A stretch of DNA of 52,165 nucleotides. Origin: Halorhodospira abdelmalekii. Lineage in GTDB: Bacteria > Pseudomonadota > Gammaproteobacteria > Nitrococcales > Halorhodospiraceae. How positions within the stretch are numbered: position 1 is the stretch's first letter; the number at the start of each line of letters is the position of its first letter. The notes beneath the pieces were generated by a model. It was not told where the DNA came from. It made no database searches and saw only the letters and a list, made by a program, of their open reading frames with translations. Of this stretch, positions 44,038 through 52,165 are shown piece by piece. The stretch covers positions 1 through 52,165 of the forward strand of contig NZ_NRRN01000020.1 of assembly GCF_016583625.1 (NCBI RefSeq). Reading direction: 5' to 3'. The translations under genes and the position numbers were made by a program.

Positions 44038-44428
44038 CGGGCTTCCTCAGCGCTTGAGCAGCTTCTTGAACCAGGCCACGGCAGGCCACCATACCTCGCC
44101 GCGGTCATCAATCATGTCAACCTAGCGTCCTAGCGACGCCACACGCGACCCACCCGCTAGCTCATGCTATACGGCGCGTCGCGCAAAATTCTGTGCTATA
44201 CCTCTTGTCAGCAGCCGTTTATCACTCCACTATGGCGACCTGCGCCTGTGCGCTGGATCGATCGCCGCGCCCTGCCCCTCGCCACTCCCGCTACCCCCCA
44301 TGCGCGGCTCAGGCCGGGAAAAATTCTCTTTTTATTTTCGCATGTTAACAACAGAGGCGGGCCGGCGACCCACAGGCCGCCAGCCCCACAAAAGAGTGCC
44401 GCGGATCCGAAAACCGGGCACGCCTCGC
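44038..44428 (-). other. rplL-rpoB spacer with an attenuator-like hairpin
   Basis: 391 bp without a gene. On the transcript strand a strong stem (11 bp with two G-U pairs, 4-nt loop) spans 44385-44360, about 44 nt after the rplL stop, and is not followed by a U-run. Further on is an A/T-rich patch (44325-44345) of the kind cut by RNase E. In E. coli the same spacer holds a partial terminator and an RNase III site that reduce rpoBC relative to rplJL expression. Position and structure fit that role; function here is inferred. Confidence 0.45.
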
Positions 44429-44809
44429 TCACTTGAGCTCGACGCTCGCCCCGGCCTCTTCCAGCTTGCTTTTGACCTCTGCGGCCTCGTCCTTCGAAGC
44501 GCCTTCCTTCACCGGCGCAGGGCAGCCCTCAACGAGCTCCTTGGCCTCCTTCAGCCCCAGACCGGTGACTGCACGAACCGCCTTAATCACGCCGACTTTG
44601 TTGTCGCCGTGCGAGGTCAAGACGACATCGAACTCGGTCTGCTCCTCGGCAGCGGCCTGCTCACCGCCACCAGCCGCCGCCGGAGCCGCAGCAACCGCTG
44701 CCGCTGCGGTCACTCCGAACTTCTCTTCCATCGCCTCGATCAACTCAACCACTTCCATCACGGTCATGTTGGAAATGGTCTCGAGAATATCGTCTTTCGA
44801 TACCGCCAT
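44429..44809 (-). CDS. rplL: 50S ribosomal protein L7/L12
   Basis: The stalk protein that recruits translational GTPases, present in several copies per ribosome. The 126 residues have the N-terminal dimerisation domain [20 protein letters not shown], an Ala/Gly-rich hinge (about 34-55) and the C-terminal factor-binding domain [20 protein letters not shown]. The protein is very acidic, as is usual for L7/L12. Confidence 0.98.
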   Translation of the reverse strand: MAVSKDDILETISNMTVMEVVELIEAMEEKFGVTAAAAVAAAPAAAGGGEQAAAEEQTEFDVVLTSHGDNKVGVIKAVRAVTGLGLKEAKELVEGCPAPVKEGASKDEAAEVKSKLEEAGASVELK

Positions 44810-44886
44810 CTTCAGTGATCTCCTTAACTCAAAGACTCAAGCGAGCAAGATCCGGCTGGACCTTGTCAGGTGTATAGCGTGGCCAG

Positions 44887-45420
44887 TCAGGCAGGTGATC
44901 CCTGCTTGGCATCGCGAACCGCGGCCACCGTGCGCACCAGCTTGCCCGGCACCTCGTTCATGGTCGTCGCCAGCTTTTGCACCGGAGCACGCATCGTCGC
45001 CATCAGACGTGACAACGCCTCCTCGCGCGTCGGCAAGCTTGCCAATCGCTCAAGATGCTCAGCAGAGTAGGCCGTACCGCCAAAGGCCACACTGCGCGCT
45101 GCCAATGCGCTGTGCTCTTTCGCAAAATCGCGAACCAAGCGCGCCGCAGCACCCGGGTCCTCCTGAGAGAACGCCAGCAGCAGCGGGCCGTGCAGCGTAT
45201 CGGTCAGGCACTCAAAATCGGTGCCAGCAACGGCCCGCCGGGCCAGCGTGTTCTTGACGACACGCAGGTAGACACCACGCTCGCGCGCCAGAGCGCGCAG
45301 TTGGTCCATCTCCCCGGCAGAAAGGCCCCGATACTCGGCGGAGACCGCGGTCAGCGCCTGTTGCGCCACCGCCGACACCTCCTGCACCATCGCCTTTTTC
45401 TGTTCCAGACTCAGTCCCAT
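44887..45420 (-). CDS. rplJ: 50S ribosomal protein L10
   Basis: L10 anchors L7/L12 dimers on the ribosome and, as the L10-L12 complex, represses its own operon through a long leader. With the ATG at 45420 (MGLSLEQKKAMVQEVS) it has 177 residues and shows SAVAQQALTAVSAEYRGLSAGEMDQLRA. GGAGAT just upstream of the ATG includes the likely Shine-Dalgarno sequence. 77 bp separate it from rplL. Confidence 0.97.
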   Translation of the reverse strand: MGLSLEQKKAMVQEVSAVAQQALTAVSAEYRGLSAGEMDQLRALARERGVYLRVVKNTLARRAVAGTDFECLTDTLHGPLLLAFSQEDPGAAARLVRDFAKEHSALAARSVAFGGTAYSAEHLERLASLPTREEALSRLMATMRAPVQKLATTMNEVPGKLVRTVAAVRDAKQGSPA

Positions 45421-45813
45421 CGTCCATCTCCTGGGAAGGTTGCTCTCCTCGGAAGTCGCCTCCCGGGAGCCGATGGCACGTCCCAGCGGGGACGCTTCTC
45501 GGCTCTCTCGAGCCGGCTTCACGGTGGCGAAGTGCAGGCTCCTCGCTTGCGCCACCGTCTACGCTGGCGGGCCACACCTCAGCCCTTTAAGCCCCCGGCA
45601 GGTACAGTTTGACCTCATACCTGCCTTATACCCTTACCAAGGGCACCGGCGGTCTCGGACGGCTCTCCTTGTCGTCGCGACAGCCACAACCGGCCTCCCT
45701 GTCGGCCCAATATCCCCGATCCGGCTTCAATCCCGCCCTACTCTGTGACTGTCGGCAGAGCTAAAGGCACTCCGGATCGGACTTACACTCCTTTTCGTTG
45801 CCTCTTCGTCGAC
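45421..45813 (-). promoter_or_regulatory. Long rplJ leader (candidate L10-L12 autoregulatory region)
   Basis: 393 bp between rplA and rplJ with no gene. On the transcript strand a hairpin GCAGGTA...TACCTGC occupies 45624-45598, and another perfect pairing GGTGGCG...CGCCACC spans about 45567-45525. A TATAAG -10-like element lies near 45632, without a good -35. In E. coli the matching spacer holds the L10 promoter and the L10-L12 binding fold. The location fits; I did not verify the kink-turn motif. Confidence 0.45.
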
Positions 45814-46512
45814 CTAACCTGTCTGCAAACTGCCTTGATCGACGCGCACCCCCGCGCCCATGGTCGAGGAGACCGTAATGTGCTTGAGATAGATTCCCTT
45901 GGAGGTGCTCGGCTTGAGCTTGTGCAGATCGGCAAGCAACGCCTGAAGGTTTTCCCGCAGGGCTGCAACCTCGAAGTTCGCCCGACCGATTGCGCAGTGG
46001 ATCACACCACCACGATCCGTACGGTAGCGCACCTGTCCGGCCTTAGCGTTGCGCACAGCAGCGGCAACATCTGCGGCCACCGTTCCCGTCTTCGGGTTGG
46101 GCATCAAACCACGGGGACCCAGCACCGGACCCAAACGTCCGACCACTCCCATCGCATCAGGCGCTGCGATCACCACATCGTAGTTGAGTTCACCGCCCTG
46201 CATCCGCTCTGCCAGGTCATCCATACCGACGGCATCCGCCCCTTCACTGCTCGCCGCTTCGGCCTGTTCGCCCTGCGCGAAGACCGCAACTCGCACGCTC
46301 TTACCAGTGCCGTGAGGGAGCACTGTCGAACCACGCACGATCTGGTCCGACTTCCGCGGATCGACACCGAGTCCGACCGCAACATCGACACTCTCGACGA
46401 AACGCGCCGTCGCCAACTCCTTGACCAGCGTCAGGGCCTCATCGACCGAATAGTGCTGGGCGCGATCGACGCGCTCGCGGATCGTCCGTTGTCTTTTGCT
46501 CAGCTTCGCCAT
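45814..46512 (-). CDS. rplA: 50S ribosomal protein L1
   Basis: L1 forms the mobile stalk that moves deacylated tRNA out of the E site, and represses rplKA translation. The 232 residues contain [20 protein letters not shown] and the conserved [20 protein letters not shown] and [20 protein letters not shown]. The acidic, Glu/Ala-rich stretch at about 90-105 ([14 protein letters not shown]) is usual. It is 3 bp after rplK. Confidence 0.97.
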   Translation of the reverse strand: MAKLSKRQRTIRERVDRAQHYSVDEALTLVKELATARFVESVDVAVGLGVDPRKSDQIVRGSTVLPHGTGKSVRVAVFAQGEQAEAASSEGADAVGMDDLAERMQGGELNYDVVIAAPDAMGVVGRLGPVLGPRGLMPNPKTGTVAADVAAAVRNAKAGQVRYRTDRGGVIHCAIGRANFEVAALRENLQALLADLHKLKPSTSKGIYLKHITVSSTMGAGVRVDQGSLQTG

Positions 46513-46515
46513 CGC

Positions 46516-46947
46516 TTAGACCCCCTCCACATCGATGCCCATACTGCGCGCAGTCCCAGCGATCGAGCGCACAGCACCATCCATGTCCGCCGCGTTGAGA
46601 TCGGGCCACTTCGTGCGCGCGATCTCCTCAAGCTGTTCACGCTGCACGGTGCCAACCTTCTTCGTGTTCGGGGTCCCCGAACCACTCTTGACACCGATCG
46701 CCTTGAGCAGCAAGACCGGAGCTGGCGGGGTCTTGGTTACAAAAGTGAAACTGCGATCACTGTAGACGGTGATCACGACCGGCACCGGCAATCCGGCTTC
46801 CATCTCTTGGGTCTGGGCGTTGAACGCCTTACAGAACTCCATGATGTTAACGCCGTGTTGCCCCAATGCGGGCCCCACCGGAGGGCTGGGATTAGCCTGC
46901 CCTGCTGGCACTTGTAACTTAATGTAGGCTTCGATTTTCTTCGCCAT
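46516..46947 (-). CDS. rplK: 50S ribosomal protein L11
   Basis: L11 with 23S rRNA forms the GTPase-associated centre, the target of thiostrepton, and is needed for RelA activation. The 143 residues begin [20 protein letters not shown] and have the Pro-rich helix [20 protein letters not shown], with the C-terminal RNA-binding [20 protein letters not shown]. It is the first gene after the hairpin downstream of nusG. Confidence 0.97.
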   Translation of the reverse strand: MAKKIEAYIKLQVPAGQANPSPPVGPALGQHGVNIMEFCKAFNAQTQEMEAGLPVPVVITVYSDRSFTFVTKTPPAPVLLLKAIGVKSGSGTPNTKKVGTVQREQLEEIARTKWPDLNAADMDGAVRSIAGTARSMGIDVEGV

Positions 46948-47008
46948 CGAATCTAGCTCCTATCGCGGGTTCCGACGCCTATTAGGGCTCCCCGCTTCGA
47001 CAACCCAA

Positions 47009-47039
47009 ACACCGTGAGCACGGCCTCGGCTCACGGTGT
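47009..47039 (-). terminator. Hairpin downstream of nusG, probable terminator
   Basis: Perfect 11-bp inverted repeat ACACCGTGAGC / GCTCACGGTGT around a 9-nt loop, between nusG and rplK. On the minus strand it is followed by TTTGGGTT, a weak U-tract. It probably separates secE-nusG from rplKA. A TAATAG element downstream could be the -10 of rplKAJL with a poor TTGGGT -35, but this is weak. Confidence 0.55.
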
Positions 47040-47080
47040 CATAGCAAACTCGGCTACGCCAGGCTTGACTCCGCTGACGA

Positions 47081-47614
47081 TTACGTCTTCTCGACTTGGC
47101 TGAACTCAAGCTCGACCGGCGTCGAACGCCCAAAGATCAAGACCGCAACGCGCAGACGACTCTTCTCGTAATTGACCTCTTCGACCGCTCCGTTGAAATC
47201 GGTAAAGGGCCCGTCGATCACCCGGACCACCTCGCCAACCTCAAAGAGCACTTTAGGCCGCGGCTTCTCCGCGCCTTCGCGCACCCGATTAAGAATCGCT
47301 TCCGCCTCCCGATCCGAGATCGGGGCTGGACGATCAGGGCGCCCGCCGATAAAGCCCATCACCCGCGGCACTTCTCTGACCAGGTGCCACGTCTCATCGT
47401 CGAGCTCCATCTGCACGAGGACATAACCGGGGAAAAACTTGCGCTCACTCTTGCGCTTTTGCCCCTCGCGCATTTCCACGACCTCTTCCGTGGGCACCAG
47501 GATTTCACCAAACTTCTCGCTCATCCCAGCGCGTCGAACACGCTCCTTCAAGGAGCGCTGCACCTGCTTCTCAAATCCCGAATAGGCGTGGATTACATAC
47601 CAACGCAGCGCCAT
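47081..47614 (-). CDS. nusG: Transcription termination/antitermination factor NusG
   Basis: NusG binds RNA polymerase through its NGN domain ([43 protein letters not shown]) and links to Rho or S10 through its KOW domain ([22 protein letters not shown]). With the ATG at 47614 it has 177 residues, a common length. It follows secE with a gap of 2 bp, as in most Proteobacteria. Confidence 0.97.
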   Translation of the reverse strand: MALRWYVIHAYSGFEKQVQRSLKERVRRAGMSEKFGEILVPTEEVVEMREGQKRKSERKFFPGYVLVQMELDDETWHLVREVPRVMGFIGGRPDRPAPISDREAEAILNRVREGAEKPRPKVLFEVGEVVRVIDGPFTDFNGAVEEVNYEKSRLRVAVLIFGRSTPVELEFSQVEKT

Positions 47615-47616
47615 GC

Positions 47617-47994
47617 TCAGCCTCCGTGGCCGGTAATCATGCCCACCAACCAAAGCAGCAGCAGATCCATAAGCCACAGGAACACCGCCACAATGATGAC
47701 GACGACAACGACCAACAGAGTCGTCTGCAATGTCTCTTGCCGCGTCGGCCAAACCACCTTGCGAAGCTCTTGCTTGGCGCCCTGCGTGAAGACCCATAAG
47801 GCCTTCCCTTGCGTTGTGGTCGCCAAAACGGTTGCAGCAAGTGCAACAGCTGCCAAGAGCCCACCGACCCGGTGCAACAGCGGCTGGTCACCGTACAAAT
47901 AGAAGCCGGCCACACCCGCAACCATCAGGGCAACAGCCAATATCCACTTGACGACGTCGAAAGGAGAGGTCCGTGTTTCAGCGCTCGATTTCAT
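47617..47994 (-). CDS. secE: Protein translocase subunit SecE
   Basis: SecE clamps SecY. The 125-residue protein has three predicted membrane helices (about 17-34, 43-60 and 93-118), the gammaproteobacterial form. The essential amphipathic segment before the last helix is [20 protein letters not shown]. It is located between tRNA-Trp and nusG. Confidence 0.96.
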   Translation of the reverse strand: MKSSAETRTSPFDVVKWILAVALMVAGVAGFYLYGDQPLLHRVGGLLAAVALAATVLATTTQGKALWVFTQGAKQELRKVVWPTRQETLQTTLLVVVVVIIVAVFLWLMDLLLLWLVGMITGHGG

Positions 47995-48010
47995 GAACCC
48001 TGCTACCGAA

Positions 48011-48042
48011 GCGGTCCGGCGGGAGGCACCCCGCCGGACCGC
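48011..48042 (-). promoter_or_regulatory. Perfect 13-bp hairpin between tRNA-Trp and secE
   Basis: GCGGTCCGGCGGG and its exact complement around a 6-nt loop. It starts 10 nt after the tRNA-Trp 3' end on the transcript strand and ends 16 nt before the secE ATG, where it could cover the ribosome-binding site. No U-run follows, so it is not a standard terminator. It may be a processing signal or a partial block to secE translation. Confidence 0.6.
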
Positions 48043-48052
48043 GTCGAGAATT

Positions 48053-48128
<76 letters not shown>

Positions 48129-48137
48129 ATTTCGATC

Positions 48138-48143
48138 ATTGTA
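48138..48143 (-). promoter_or_regulatory. Probable -10 of the tRNA-Trp-secE-nusG promoter
   Basis: TACAAT on the minus strand, a 5/6 match, placed so that transcription would start about 3 nt before the mature tRNA-Trp. The -35 region (TTCCTG, 17 bp upstream) is poor. Confidence 0.4.
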
Positions 48144-48244
48144 CCTTCCCGGCTTCGCTACAGGAAAGCACCCCTAGCTACGCGCGACTTGCGCGCCACC
48201 CCTACCCCCCGGAAAGAAAAGGGCCAAGAGAGGCGCACTCGTCA

Positions 48245-49435
48245 TTATTCGATGATTTTGGCGACGACGCCGGCGCCGACCGTGCGCCCGCCTTCGCGAA
48301 TCGCAAAACGCAGCCCGTCTTCCATCGCAATCGGCGCAATCAGACGAACCTTCATCTTCACATTATCACCCGGCATCACCATCTCCGTACCCTCCGGCAA
48401 CTCCACCGAACCGGTCACGTCCGTCGTACGGAAGTAAAACTGCGGGCGATACCCCTGGAAAAACGGCGTGTGACGCCCCCCTTCATCCTTGGAAAGAACG
48501 TACACCTCCGCCTCAAAGTGCGTATGCGGCGTGATCGACTTCGGCTGACACAACACCTGACCGCGCTCCACCTCGTCACGCTTCGTACCACGCAACAGCG
48601 CCCCAATGTTATCACCAGCCTCCCCCTGATCGAGAAGCTTGCGGAACATCTCCACGCCCGTACACGTCGTCTTGCGCGTCTCCGTCAGACCAACAATCTC
48701 AACCTCTTCGCCAACCTTGATCACACCACGCTCGACCCGGCCCGTCACCACCGTGCCTCGGCCCGAAATCGAGAAAACATCCTCAATCGGCATCAAAAAC
48801 GGCTGATCCACCGCACGCTCCGGCTGCGGAATCGACTCGTCCATCGCCGCAACCAATCGCAAAATCGACGGCTGACCCATCTCCGAATCATCACCCTCCA
48901 GCGCCTTCAGCGCCGAACCCGTGATCACCGGAATGCTGTCCCCATCAAAATCATAATCACTCAAAAGCTCCCGGACCTCCATCTCCACCAGCTCCAGAAG
49001 CTCCGCATCGTCTACCATGTCCGCCTTGTTCAAAAAGACCACAATCGCCGGCACACCCACCTGACGCGCCAACAAAATGTGCTCCCGCGTCTGCGGCATC
49101 GGACCGTCCGCCGCCGAAACCACCAGCACCGCACCGTCCATCTGCGCCGCACCCGTGATCATGTTCTTCACATAGTCAGCGTGACCCGGACAGTCAACGT
49201 GCGCATAGTGACGCTGCTCCGACTCATACTCCACGTGCGCCGTCGCAATCGTAATCCCACGCGCGCGCTCCTCCGGCGCATTGTCAATCTGATCAAAGGC
49301 TCGCGCCTCACCCCCGTACGCGCCCGATAACACCTTCGTCAGCGCCGCCGTCAGCGTCGTCTTCCCGTGGTCCACGTGACCGATAGTGCCCACGTTCACG
49401 TGAGGCTTCTTACGCTCGAACTTCTCCTTGGACAT
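48245..49435 (-). CDS. tuf: Elongation factor Tu, copy 2 (tRNA-tufB operon)
   Basis: Same 396-residue protein as copy 1, with G1 GHVDHGKT (19-26) and NKAD. Here the start codon is ATG at 49435, the last Glu codon is GAA instead of GAG, and codons near the start differ at two bases. It is placed directly after tRNA-Thr(GGT) (74 bp), as in the E. coli tufB operon, so it probably depends on the tRNA promoter. Confidence 0.98.
   Translation of the reverse strand: MSKEKFERKKPHVNVGTIGHVDHGKTTLTAALTKVLSGAYGGEARAFDQIDNAPEERARGITIATAHVEYESEQRHYAHVDCPGHADYVKNMITGAAQMDGAVLVVSAADGPMPQTREHILLARQVGVPAIVVFLNKADMVDDAELLELVEMEVRELLSDYDFDGDSIPVITGSALKALEGDDSEMGQPSILRLVAAMDESIPQPERAVDQPFLMPIEDVFSISGRGTVVTGRVERGVIKVGEEVEIVGLTETRKTTCTGVEMFRKLLDQGEAGDNIGALLRGTKRDEVERGQVLCQPKSITPHTHFEAEVYVLSKDEGGRHTPFFQGYRPQFYFRTTDVTGSVELPEGTEMVMPGDNVKMKVRLIAPIAMEDGLRFAIREGGRTVGAGVVAKIIE
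48249..49402 (-). repeat. 1154-bp identical tract shared by the two tuf genes (copy 2)
   Basis: Partner of 31023-32176; same orientation, 17,226 bp apart. Recombination between the copies in direct orientation would delete rpoBC, rpsL, fusA and other essential genes, so only conversion events can be kept. Confidence 0.85.
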
Positions 49436-49509
49436 GGACGGCTCTCCCCGTTATGACTGGCAAACGCGACACTGCCCGGGGCGGCAGACCCTGCGGGCAA
49501 TCGAAAACA

Positions 49510-49585
<76 letters not shown>

Positions 49586-49638
49586 GCAGCGTCTCTACAC
49601 AACAAAGGCAACCCTACGGTCAGCGCGTCCTTCCAGCT

Positions 49639-49712
<74 letters not shown>

Positions 49713-49743
49713 CAGGTCAAAGCGCTGCCTACCTAAGCCGCCC

Positions 49744-49763
49744 CCCTCGCCCATGGGCGAGGG
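49744..49763. repeat. 20-bp perfect palindrome between tRNA-Tyr and tRNA-Gly
   Basis: CCCTCGCC-CATG-GGCGAGGG reads the same on both strands and would form an 8-bp stem with a 4-nt loop in the tRNA precursor, 14 nt after the tRNA-Tyr 3' end. It is probably an RNase processing structure. Confidence 0.5.
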
Positions 49764-49776
49764 ATCGTATCGTATC

Positions 49777-49861
49777 TGGTGGAGGGGGTAGGATTCGAAC
49801 CTACGAAGGCTAAGCCAGCAGATTTACAGTCTGCCCCCGTTGGCCGCTTGGGTACCCCTCC
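49777..49861 (-). tRNA. tRNA-Tyr (GTA)
   Basis: 85 nt with a long variable arm, the class II form of bacterial tRNA-Tyr, CCA encoded. The anticodon stem CAGAC/ATCTG region carries GTA. It matches tyrU in the E. coli cluster. Confidence 0.96.
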
Positions 49862-49958
49862 AATTCAGGACGCATAATTCTGCAGGTCCTGACCGAGACT
49901 GTCAACACCCCCGAGGCAATCCCCGAGAGGTATGGCCCCACGTCAGCGACTGAGAAGA

Positions 49959-50034
49959 TGGAGCTGGCGACAGGACTCGAACCTGCGACCCGCTGCTTAC
50001 AAGGCAGCCGCTCTACCAACTGAGCTACGCCAGC
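49959..50034 (-). tRNA. tRNA-Thr (TGT)
   Basis: 76 nt, CCA encoded. Acceptor GCTGGCG/CGCCAGC, anticodon stem GCTGC/GCAGC around CTTGTAA, anticodon TGT. It is the first tRNA of the cluster. Its first ten nucleotides overlap the end of coaX: nucleotides U8-A9-G10 are the coaX stop codon. Confidence 0.96.
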
Positions 50035-50903
50035 CAACGACCCTGTCCATGGTAATCGGCCGGGCGAAGCGGCGCAACGCCGGCAGCACGTGCCACCCCC
50101 TCAAGCACCAAACCACCACGTACCTCCCAAGCGTGCTGCAAATGATTGCGCAGTGCCGGAAGATCGCCTCCGGTGGCCAAATAGCGAAACACCGGAGGGG
50201 ACTTAGCGTGCCCCTCTCGTACCCCCTTGATGCACTGCTCGGTTACCTCATTGATTGCCGCGGCCAACCCCCAGCAGAGCCCCCCAGCGATGGCATCAAC
50301 CGTATTATCCGCCGGCAGCACCTCTTCCCAGCCCACCTGCAGGACGTCGCGATCCTGGACCAGCGCGACAGCGGCCTCACCTAAGCCCCGTTGCAAGGCC
50401 CGGACTCCAGGAAAAATAGCACCTCCATGATGCTGTCCAGCGCCGTCGAGCAGATCCACGGTCACCGCACTCCCTACGTCCAAGACGATGGCCCCCGCCG
50501 GTGCTACCGCTCGTGCCGCAATCAAAGCCGCCCATCTGTCGGCACCGAGCTGGCTCGCTGCCTCATAACCATTGATCACCCCATATGCCTCGCGAACGGG
50601 TTCAATCCACTCTACCCGCTGAGTCCTCAATGAGGGACCTCCAGCCTGCGGGCGAACCGCCGTTGCTAAACCGCGCAACGCCTCCTGCACGCCTGCCTCG
50701 ACGCAGAGCCGGTGCTCGCGAGGGGCCACGCACACACCGACGACGTGCACGGCTTGCGTAGTGTGGTGTAGTGGCAATCGCGCACGGAGCTGATCGCGAA
50801 TCACGCTGACTTCGTAGGGACATCGCCCCCCATAGACGAGACCATCATCAAGGGTATAGGCCCATTTCACGGCACTGTTACCAAGATCAAGCAAAACGAT
50901 CAC
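50025..50903 (-). CDS. coaX: Type III pantothenate kinase
   Basis: CoaX phosphorylates pantothenate in the first step of coenzyme A synthesis, with a high Km for ATP and no feedback control by CoA. The 292-residue protein has the ASKHA-fold PHOSPHATE 1 motif LLDLGNSAVKWA (4-15), GADRWAALIAARA, the phosphate 2 motif LDVGSAVTVDLL and HHGGAIFPGVRALQRGL. The start is GTG at 50903, overlapping the birA stop as GTGA. The last codons (W-L-A) and the TAG stop lie inside the tRNA-Thr gene. Confidence 0.93.
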   Translation of the reverse strand: MIVLLDLGNSAVKWAYTLDDGLVYGGRCPYEVSVIRDQLRARLPLHHTTQAVHVVGVCVAPREHRLCVEAGVQEALRGLATAVRPQAGGPSLRTQRVEWIEPVREAYGVINGYEAASQLGADRWAALIAARAVAPAGAIVLDVGSAVTVDLLDGAGQHHGGAIFPGVRALQRGLGEAAVALVQDRDVLQVGWEEVLPADNTVDAIAGGLCWGLAAAINEVTEQCIKGVREGHAKSPPVFRYLATGGDLPALRNHLQHAWEVRGGLVLEGVARAAGVAPLRPADYHGQGRWLA

Positions 50904-51919
50904 AAACCGCTCCGAAGTCGCACCTCGGCGCTGGAAAAGCGCTCCAAACCCCTCTCACCGCGCAATAACAAACGCCCCTGCATATCGATGCCAGCAGCTA
51001 CGCCGACGACATCACCCCCAGGCGCCGAGACCCGCACCATTTCACCTTGAAGTGCATCAAAATCGGCCCACTCTGCCAACAGCCCACCCAGTCGGGCTTC
51101 CACCGCTGCTTGCAGAGCGTGCGCGATCGCCTGGCTGACCACGACGCCCAAACGGTTTCGCCCAACCCCTCGCACCGCCACCGCAGGCCACGGCGACACA
51201 ACGCCTACGCCGCCATCCCGGTACGACATCGGCACGATGGCGTAGCCGGGAGCAGCGGGCCGTTCGCGAGGGGCAGCGAAGCAATTCAGTCCAACCCCCA
51301 CCACGACCCGACACCCTCCCCGCGGATCACCCCGTAATTCAGCCAAGATACCAGCCACCTTGCTACCTTCGAGCAGAATATCGTTCGGCCACTTCAAGCT
51401 AACCGGAAGACCCTCCCGCCGCAACGCCTTAACCAGGGCGACCGCAACCGCCACTCCCAGAGCGTGCAGCGGTGCAGTCAGAGGACCAAGATCAGCCACT
51501 AGCGACAGATAGAGCCCCCCCAAAGGGGAGCTCCAGGCACGCCCAGCCCGCCCCCTGCCTGCAATCTGGCACTCGCCTAAGACCAGCCCCGGTTTGCCGG
51601 GCACTATCAGCCTGTGCGCCATTGCCAGCTCATTGGTTGAGGCTGGGCGAAAAAAAATCTTAATGTTTTCAAGAGGAACCACGCCGCACTCAGCAATCTG
51701 AAGCGCATCCAACGGCTCATACCCTGCGGAGAGACGATATCCGCCACCGCCAGTTGCCGTTTTCACGGCCAATCCGCGTTGCCGCAACCCGGCCACCGCA
51801 CGGTAGAGGGTCGCGCGCGCGCAGCGGCACTCGGCAATTAGCCGAGCCCTACTGTGCCACTCACCGTCGGCGAGCTGCCCCAGCAGACGCCCAAGAACAC
51901 ACCCACGCAACTGTTCCAT
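50900..51919 (-). CDS. birA: BirA bifunctional biotin-[acetyl-CoA carboxylase] ligase and biotin-operon repressor
   Basis: It attaches biotin to the AccB subunit of acetyl-CoA carboxylase. The 339-residue protein has an N-terminal winged helix (about 1-65: LIAECRCARATLYRAVAGLRQRGL), the biotinyl-AMP loop GRGRAGRAWSSP and the KWPNDI active-site motif, and a C-terminal SH3-like domain ending RLLLRGERGLERF. The presence of the winged helix suggests it can also repress biotin genes. Its ATG is at 51919, 41 bp beyond the rRNA operon terminator. Confidence 0.95.
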   Translation of the reverse strand: MEQLRGCVLGRLLGQLADGEWHSRARLIAECRCARATLYRAVAGLRQRGLAVKTATGGGGYRLSAGYEPLDALQIAECGVVPLENIKIFFRPASTNELAMAHRLIVPGKPGLVLGECQIAGRGRAGRAWSSPLGGLYLSLVADLGPLTAPLHALGVAVAVALVKALRREGLPVSLKWPNDILLEGSKVAGILAELRGDPRGGCRVVVGVGLNCFAAPRERPAAPGYAIVPMSYRDGGVGVVSPWPAVAVRGVGRNRLGVVVSQAIAHALQAAVEARLGGLLAEWADFDALQGEMVRVSAPGGDVVGVAAGIDMQGRLLLRGERGLERFSSAEVRLRSGL

Positions 51920-51960
51920 GACCGCTTCCGTTCTAGCCTCAATGTCGCTTTACACCACCA

Positions 51961-51998
51961 AAAAAAAACCCCCACAGTCGTTTTGACTGTGGGGGTTT
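51961..51998 (-). terminator. Rho-independent terminator of the rRNA operon
   Basis: A perfect 14-bp inverted repeat (AAACCCCCACAGTC / GACTGTGGGGGTTT, 5-nt loop) at 51966-51998, followed on the minus strand by a run of eight T (51968-51961, partly inside the stem). It lies 10 nt after the 5S rRNA 3' end. Confidence 0.9.
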
Positions 51999-52008
51999 GG
52001 TATAAGGC

Positions 52009-52126
52009 GCCTGGCGATGACCTACTTTCGCACGACAGTTCGGCCGCACTATCATCGGCGCAGAGTGGTTTCACTTCCGAGTTCGGCATGGGGTCGGGTG
52101 GTTCCCACTCGCTATGTTCGCCAGGC
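52009..52126 (-). rRNA. rrf: 5S ribosomal RNA
   Basis: About 118 nt. The 5' and 3' ends GCCTGGCG and CGCCAGGC pair as helix I, and the inner sequence CCCCATGCCGAACTCGGAAGTGAAAC is the conserved loop B/C core. It is the last gene of an rRNA operon whose 23S part lies beyond the right edge. Exact ends may differ by a few bases. Confidence 0.95.
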
Positions 52127-52165
52127 AAAAAAGAGGGCAGCCGCGCTGGGGGGGGGGATACAAGG
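52127..52165 (-). other. 23S-5S internal transcribed spacer (partial)
   Basis: 39 bp between 5S rRNA and the window edge, with a run of six A (six T on the transcript strand) next to 5S and a run of ten G at 52148-52157. No gene is seen. Confidence 0.6.

Noticed and set aside
51838-52128. Minus-strand open frame across 5S rRNA and the start of birA
   Set aside because: It runs through the rRNA and the terminator stem; no coding signal.
52148-52157. Run of ten G near the right edge
   Set aside because: A homopolymer in the 23S-5S spacer near a window edge; it could be a real spacer or a sequencing length error. No function can be supported.

Overview
The window is G+C-rich (about 60 % by eye) and gene-dense. 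It looks like the chromosome of a gammaproteobacterium: the tRNA order Thr-Tyr-Gly-Thr ahead of tuf is the same as in the Escherichia coli thrU-tyrU-glyT-thrT-tufB operon, and the rpoB, rpoC, rpoA, EF-Tu and ribosomal proteins are of gammaproteobacterial type. A phosphatidylserine decarboxylase next to a PmtA-like lipid methyltransferase would suit a purple sulfur or halophilic lineage such as Ectothiorhodospiraceae, but that placement is inference. There is no insertion sequence, prophage or CRISPR array.

Left third (1-17 kb): accessory and metabolic genes. An arsenic operon arsR-arsD-arsA runs off the left edge. Then come a CHAD-domain gene and a divergent pair made of a GT4 glycosyltransferase and a PAP2 phosphatase. 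These are followed by phoB-phoR, prmB, a SCO-like protein, psd, a PmtA-like methyltransferase facing psd, a class III aminotransferase, a beta-CASP RNA nuclease, a tartrate/D-malate-type dehydrogenase overlapping mdh, and a SAM hydroxide adenosyltransferase-family gene next to rplQ. The most interesting signal here is phosphate control. There is a textbook Pho box with a correctly spaced -10 in front of phoB, and 7-bp Pho-like repeats phased at 11 bp in front of the glycosyltransferase and at the start of the CHAD gene. I read this as a candidate phosphate-starvation module for swapping phospholipid for glycolipid and handling polyphosphate.

Right two thirds (17-52 kb): all on the minus strand, one continuous block of the translation and transcription apparatus. 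In transcription order it holds the end of an rRNA operon (5S plus terminator), birA-coaX, four tRNAs, tuf copy 2, tRNA-Trp, secE-nusG, rplK-rplA, rplJ-rplL, rpoB-rpoC, rpsL-rpsG-fusA-tuf copy 1, the S10 operon (rpsJ to rpsQ), the spc operon (rplN to rpmJ) and the alpha operon (rpsM to rplQ). Operons that are separate in E. coli are stacked head to tail.

Regulatory details in this block: a consensus sigma-70 promoter in front of rpsL is followed at once by a perfect terminator-like hairpin. The usual S10 leader is missing between tuf and rpsJ, but an unusual 169-bp gap lies between rpsJ and rplC. The two tuf genes are identical apart from their ends and use different start codons. The coaX stop codon is formed by nucleotides 8-10 of the downstream tRNA-Thr.
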